Shown here in pieces: positions 4,124-5,222 of a stretch of 5,222 bases of DNA; the stretch's first letter is position 1; every line of letters starts with the position of its first letter. This stretch comes from an uncultured Oscillospiraceae bacterium. GTDB lineage: Bacteria; Bacillota; Clostridia; Oscillospirales; Oscillospiraceae. The notes beneath the pieces were generated by a model. That model was not told the origin of the DNA. It was given only the letters and a program-made list of their open reading frames with translations, and did not search any database. Location of the stretch: the NCBI GenBank assembly GCA_934569195.1, contig CAKTKB010000086.1, positions 1 through 5,222 of the forward strand, in the 5' to 3' direction. Both the position numbers and the translations under genes were made by a program.

Positions 4124-4537
4124 ATGGAGAATTTTTTCCGGATGAACCTGGACAGCCGCCGGATCGATGCAATATCCAATCTGGGACTGGCTCATATTGG
4201 GGACGGCGTATTTGAGCTGCTTTGCCGGAGCTATCTGTGCGCACGGGGGGATGTGACGGTGTCCAGACTGCACCACGATACGGTCGAGCTGGTAAAGGCA
4301 CCGGCACAGGCGCGCTTCGCCAAGGTCATGCTGCCCATGCTTACGCCGCAGGAGCTGGCATATTACCGCAGAGGGAAAAATGCCCATGTTCATGCTGTGC
4401 CCAAGGGGGCTACGCCTGCGGAATATGCGCAGGCTACCGGCGTGGAGGCCCTTTTCGGCGCAATGTACCTGGCGGGGCAGACGGAGAGAATCAATGAAAT
4501 TTTTCAGAACGTGATGGAGGAGCTGTATGGCGTTTGA
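4124..4537 (+). CDS. mrnC: Mini-ribonuclease III (23S rRNA maturation)
   Basis: MrnC is a Firmicutes RNase III-like nuclease lacking a double-stranded-RNA-binding domain. In Bacillus it trims both ends of 23S rRNA in the 50S precursor. The 137-residue protein consists only of the RNase III catalytic domain. The signature L-A-H-I-G-D-G-V-F-E-L (22-32) carries the acidic pair D27 and E31. Y-Y-R-R-G-K-N-A (80-87) with V-P-K (92-94) is typical of the Mini-III group. A-T-G-V-E-A-L-F-G-A-M-Y-L (104-116) supplies the second catalytic acidic residue, E108. The ATG at 4124 has GAGGA (4109-4113) 10 bases upstream; a later ATG at 4142 is less likely. In Bacillus mrnC sits between cysS and rlmB, whereas here it is translationally coupled to rqcH with an 11-base overlap, so the gene order differs. 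Confidence 0.92.
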   Translation: MENFFRMNLDSRRIDAISNLGLAHIGDGVFELLCRSYLCARGDVTVSRLHHDTVELVKAPAQARFAKVMLPMLTPQELAYYRRGKNAHVHAVPKGATPAEYAQATGVEALFGAMYLAGQTERINEIFQNVMEELYGV

Positions 4538-5222
4538 TGCATTCTATTTATCCGCGGTGCTGGATGAAATCCGGCAGAAGGCGACGGATGCCCGCGTGGA
4601 AAAAATTCACCAACCCAGCAGGGACACGGTGATTATGCTGCTGCGCTGCGCCTCCGGACGGGAGCGGCTCCTGTTTGCCGCAAATCCGGCGGCGCCCCGC
4701 CTGCATTTTACGGCGGAGGCCCCGGAGAACCCGGCCGAACCGCCTATGTTCTGTATGCTTCTGCGCAAGCATTTATCCGGCGGACGACTGGTGGAAATTC
4801 GCCAGCTTCCCATGGAGAGGACGGCTGTTTTCACCTTTGACTGTGTGGACGAAATGGGGGACCGCGTTCGCAAAAGCCTGGTGGCGGAGCTGATGGGCAG
4901 AACCTGCAACCTGTATTTGCTGTCGCCCCAGGGACAGATTCTGGATTGCCTGCGCCGGGTCGGATTGGACGAGTCTGTCCGGCCGGCGCTGCCGGGGCTT
5001 GTCTACCAGGCGCCCGCACCGGTCCGGAAGCTGGATCCGTCCACCCTGGATGCCACGGGATTTTCGGAGATCCTGACAGCGCCGGGGGCGGATGTCCTTG
5101 CCTCCCGCCTTATGGACACGCTGGGGGGACTTTCGCCGCTGGTGTGCAGGGAGGCTGCTCTCTTTGCAGCCGGGGACACGGACGCAAGGGTGGAGGGGCT
5201 TCCGGCCGGAGAGACCGGAGAA
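4527..5222 (+). CDS. rqcH: Ribosome quality control protein RqcH (NFACT family), 5' part
   Basis: RqcH (formerly FbpA, 'fibronectin-binding protein') binds stalled 50S subunits carrying peptidyl-tRNA and directs addition of C-terminal alanine tails that mark the nascent chain for degradation. The visible 232 residues belong to the NFACT-N domain and the region after it: M-A-F-D-A-F-Y (1-7), V-E-K-I-H-Q-P (24-30), P-R-L-H-F-T (57-62), ENPAEPPMFCMLLRKHLSGG (67-86) and V-A-E-L-M-G-R-T-C-N-L-Y-L-L (119-132). The Asp-Arg pair needed for alanine tailing in the Bacillus protein (residues 97-98) appears here as Glu97-Arg98. The ATG at 4527 has GGAGG (4516-4520) 6 bases upstream and lies inside the mrnC end. 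The gene is cut by the right window edge; about 340 further residues with the coiled coil and NFACT-R domain are expected. No frameshift is seen. Confidence 0.95.
   Translation, partial: MAFDAFYLSAVLDEIRQKATDARVEKIHQPSRDTVIMLLRCASGRERLLFAANPAAPRLHFTAEAPENPAEPPMFCMLLRKHLSGGRLVEIRQLPMERTAVFTFDCVDEMGDRVRKSLVAELMGRTCNLYLLSPQGQILDCLRRVGLDESVRPALPGLVYQAPAPVRKLDPSTLDATGFSEILTAPGADVLASRLMDTLGGLSPLVCREAALFAAGDTDARVEGLPAGETGE

Noticed and set aside
1..5222. CRISPR arrays, tRNA or rRNA genes, insertion sequences, integrases, attachment sites
   Set aside because: No regularly spaced repeats, no tRNA-like cloverleaf, and no transposase or recombinase frames were seen. Mobile origin of the 2851-3997 block therefore stays unproven.

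Overview
The window looks like chromosomal DNA of a GC-rich, endospore-forming Clostridia species. The evidence is a stage II sporulation protein P gene, a Firmicutes-type Mini-RNase III followed by an RqcH/NFACT gene, strong AGGAGG-type ribosome binding sites, frequent ATGA start/stop overlaps and two apparent TTG starts. An Oscillospirales-type gut anaerobe would fit, but that placement is inference from base composition and gene content, not a homology search.

Left part (1-1249). The first 26 bases appear to hold the start of a gene leaving the window on the minus strand. A shared intergenic region then separates it from a plus-strand pair: a DUF421 (YetF-type) membrane protein and a small DUF4363 membrane-anchored protein, joined by an ATGA overlap. 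Middle part (1255-2798, minus strand). tadA (tRNA-A34 adenosine deaminase) and spoIIP (septal peptidoglycan hydrolase of engulfment) follow one another 53 bases apart. spoIIP converges on the DUF4363 gene with only 5 bases between the stop codons. A clean sigma-A promoter for tadA (TTGACG, 17 bp, TATGAT) overlaps the stop codon of the next upstream gene.

Accessory-looking block (2851-3997). A minus-strand XRE-family repressor-like gene is divergent from three tiny, overlapping plus-strand genes: a 46-residue four-cysteine zinc-ribbon-like protein, a 77-residue helical, charged protein and an 80-residue protein that is essentially only a sigma-70 region-4 helix-turn-helix. The roughly 210-bp divergent region carries ACAC/GTGT inverted repeats at both predicted promoters and a 9-bp hairpin in the small operon's leader. 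This is the least familiar part of the window and the best candidate for an undescribed regulatory module.

Right part (4010-5222). A promoter and an approximately 80-base leader precede mrnC (Mini-RNase III, 23S rRNA maturation), which overlaps by 11 bases the start of rqcH (ribosome quality control, NFACT family). rqcH runs off the right edge. No rRNA, tRNA, CRISPR array, insertion sequence or integrase was seen.
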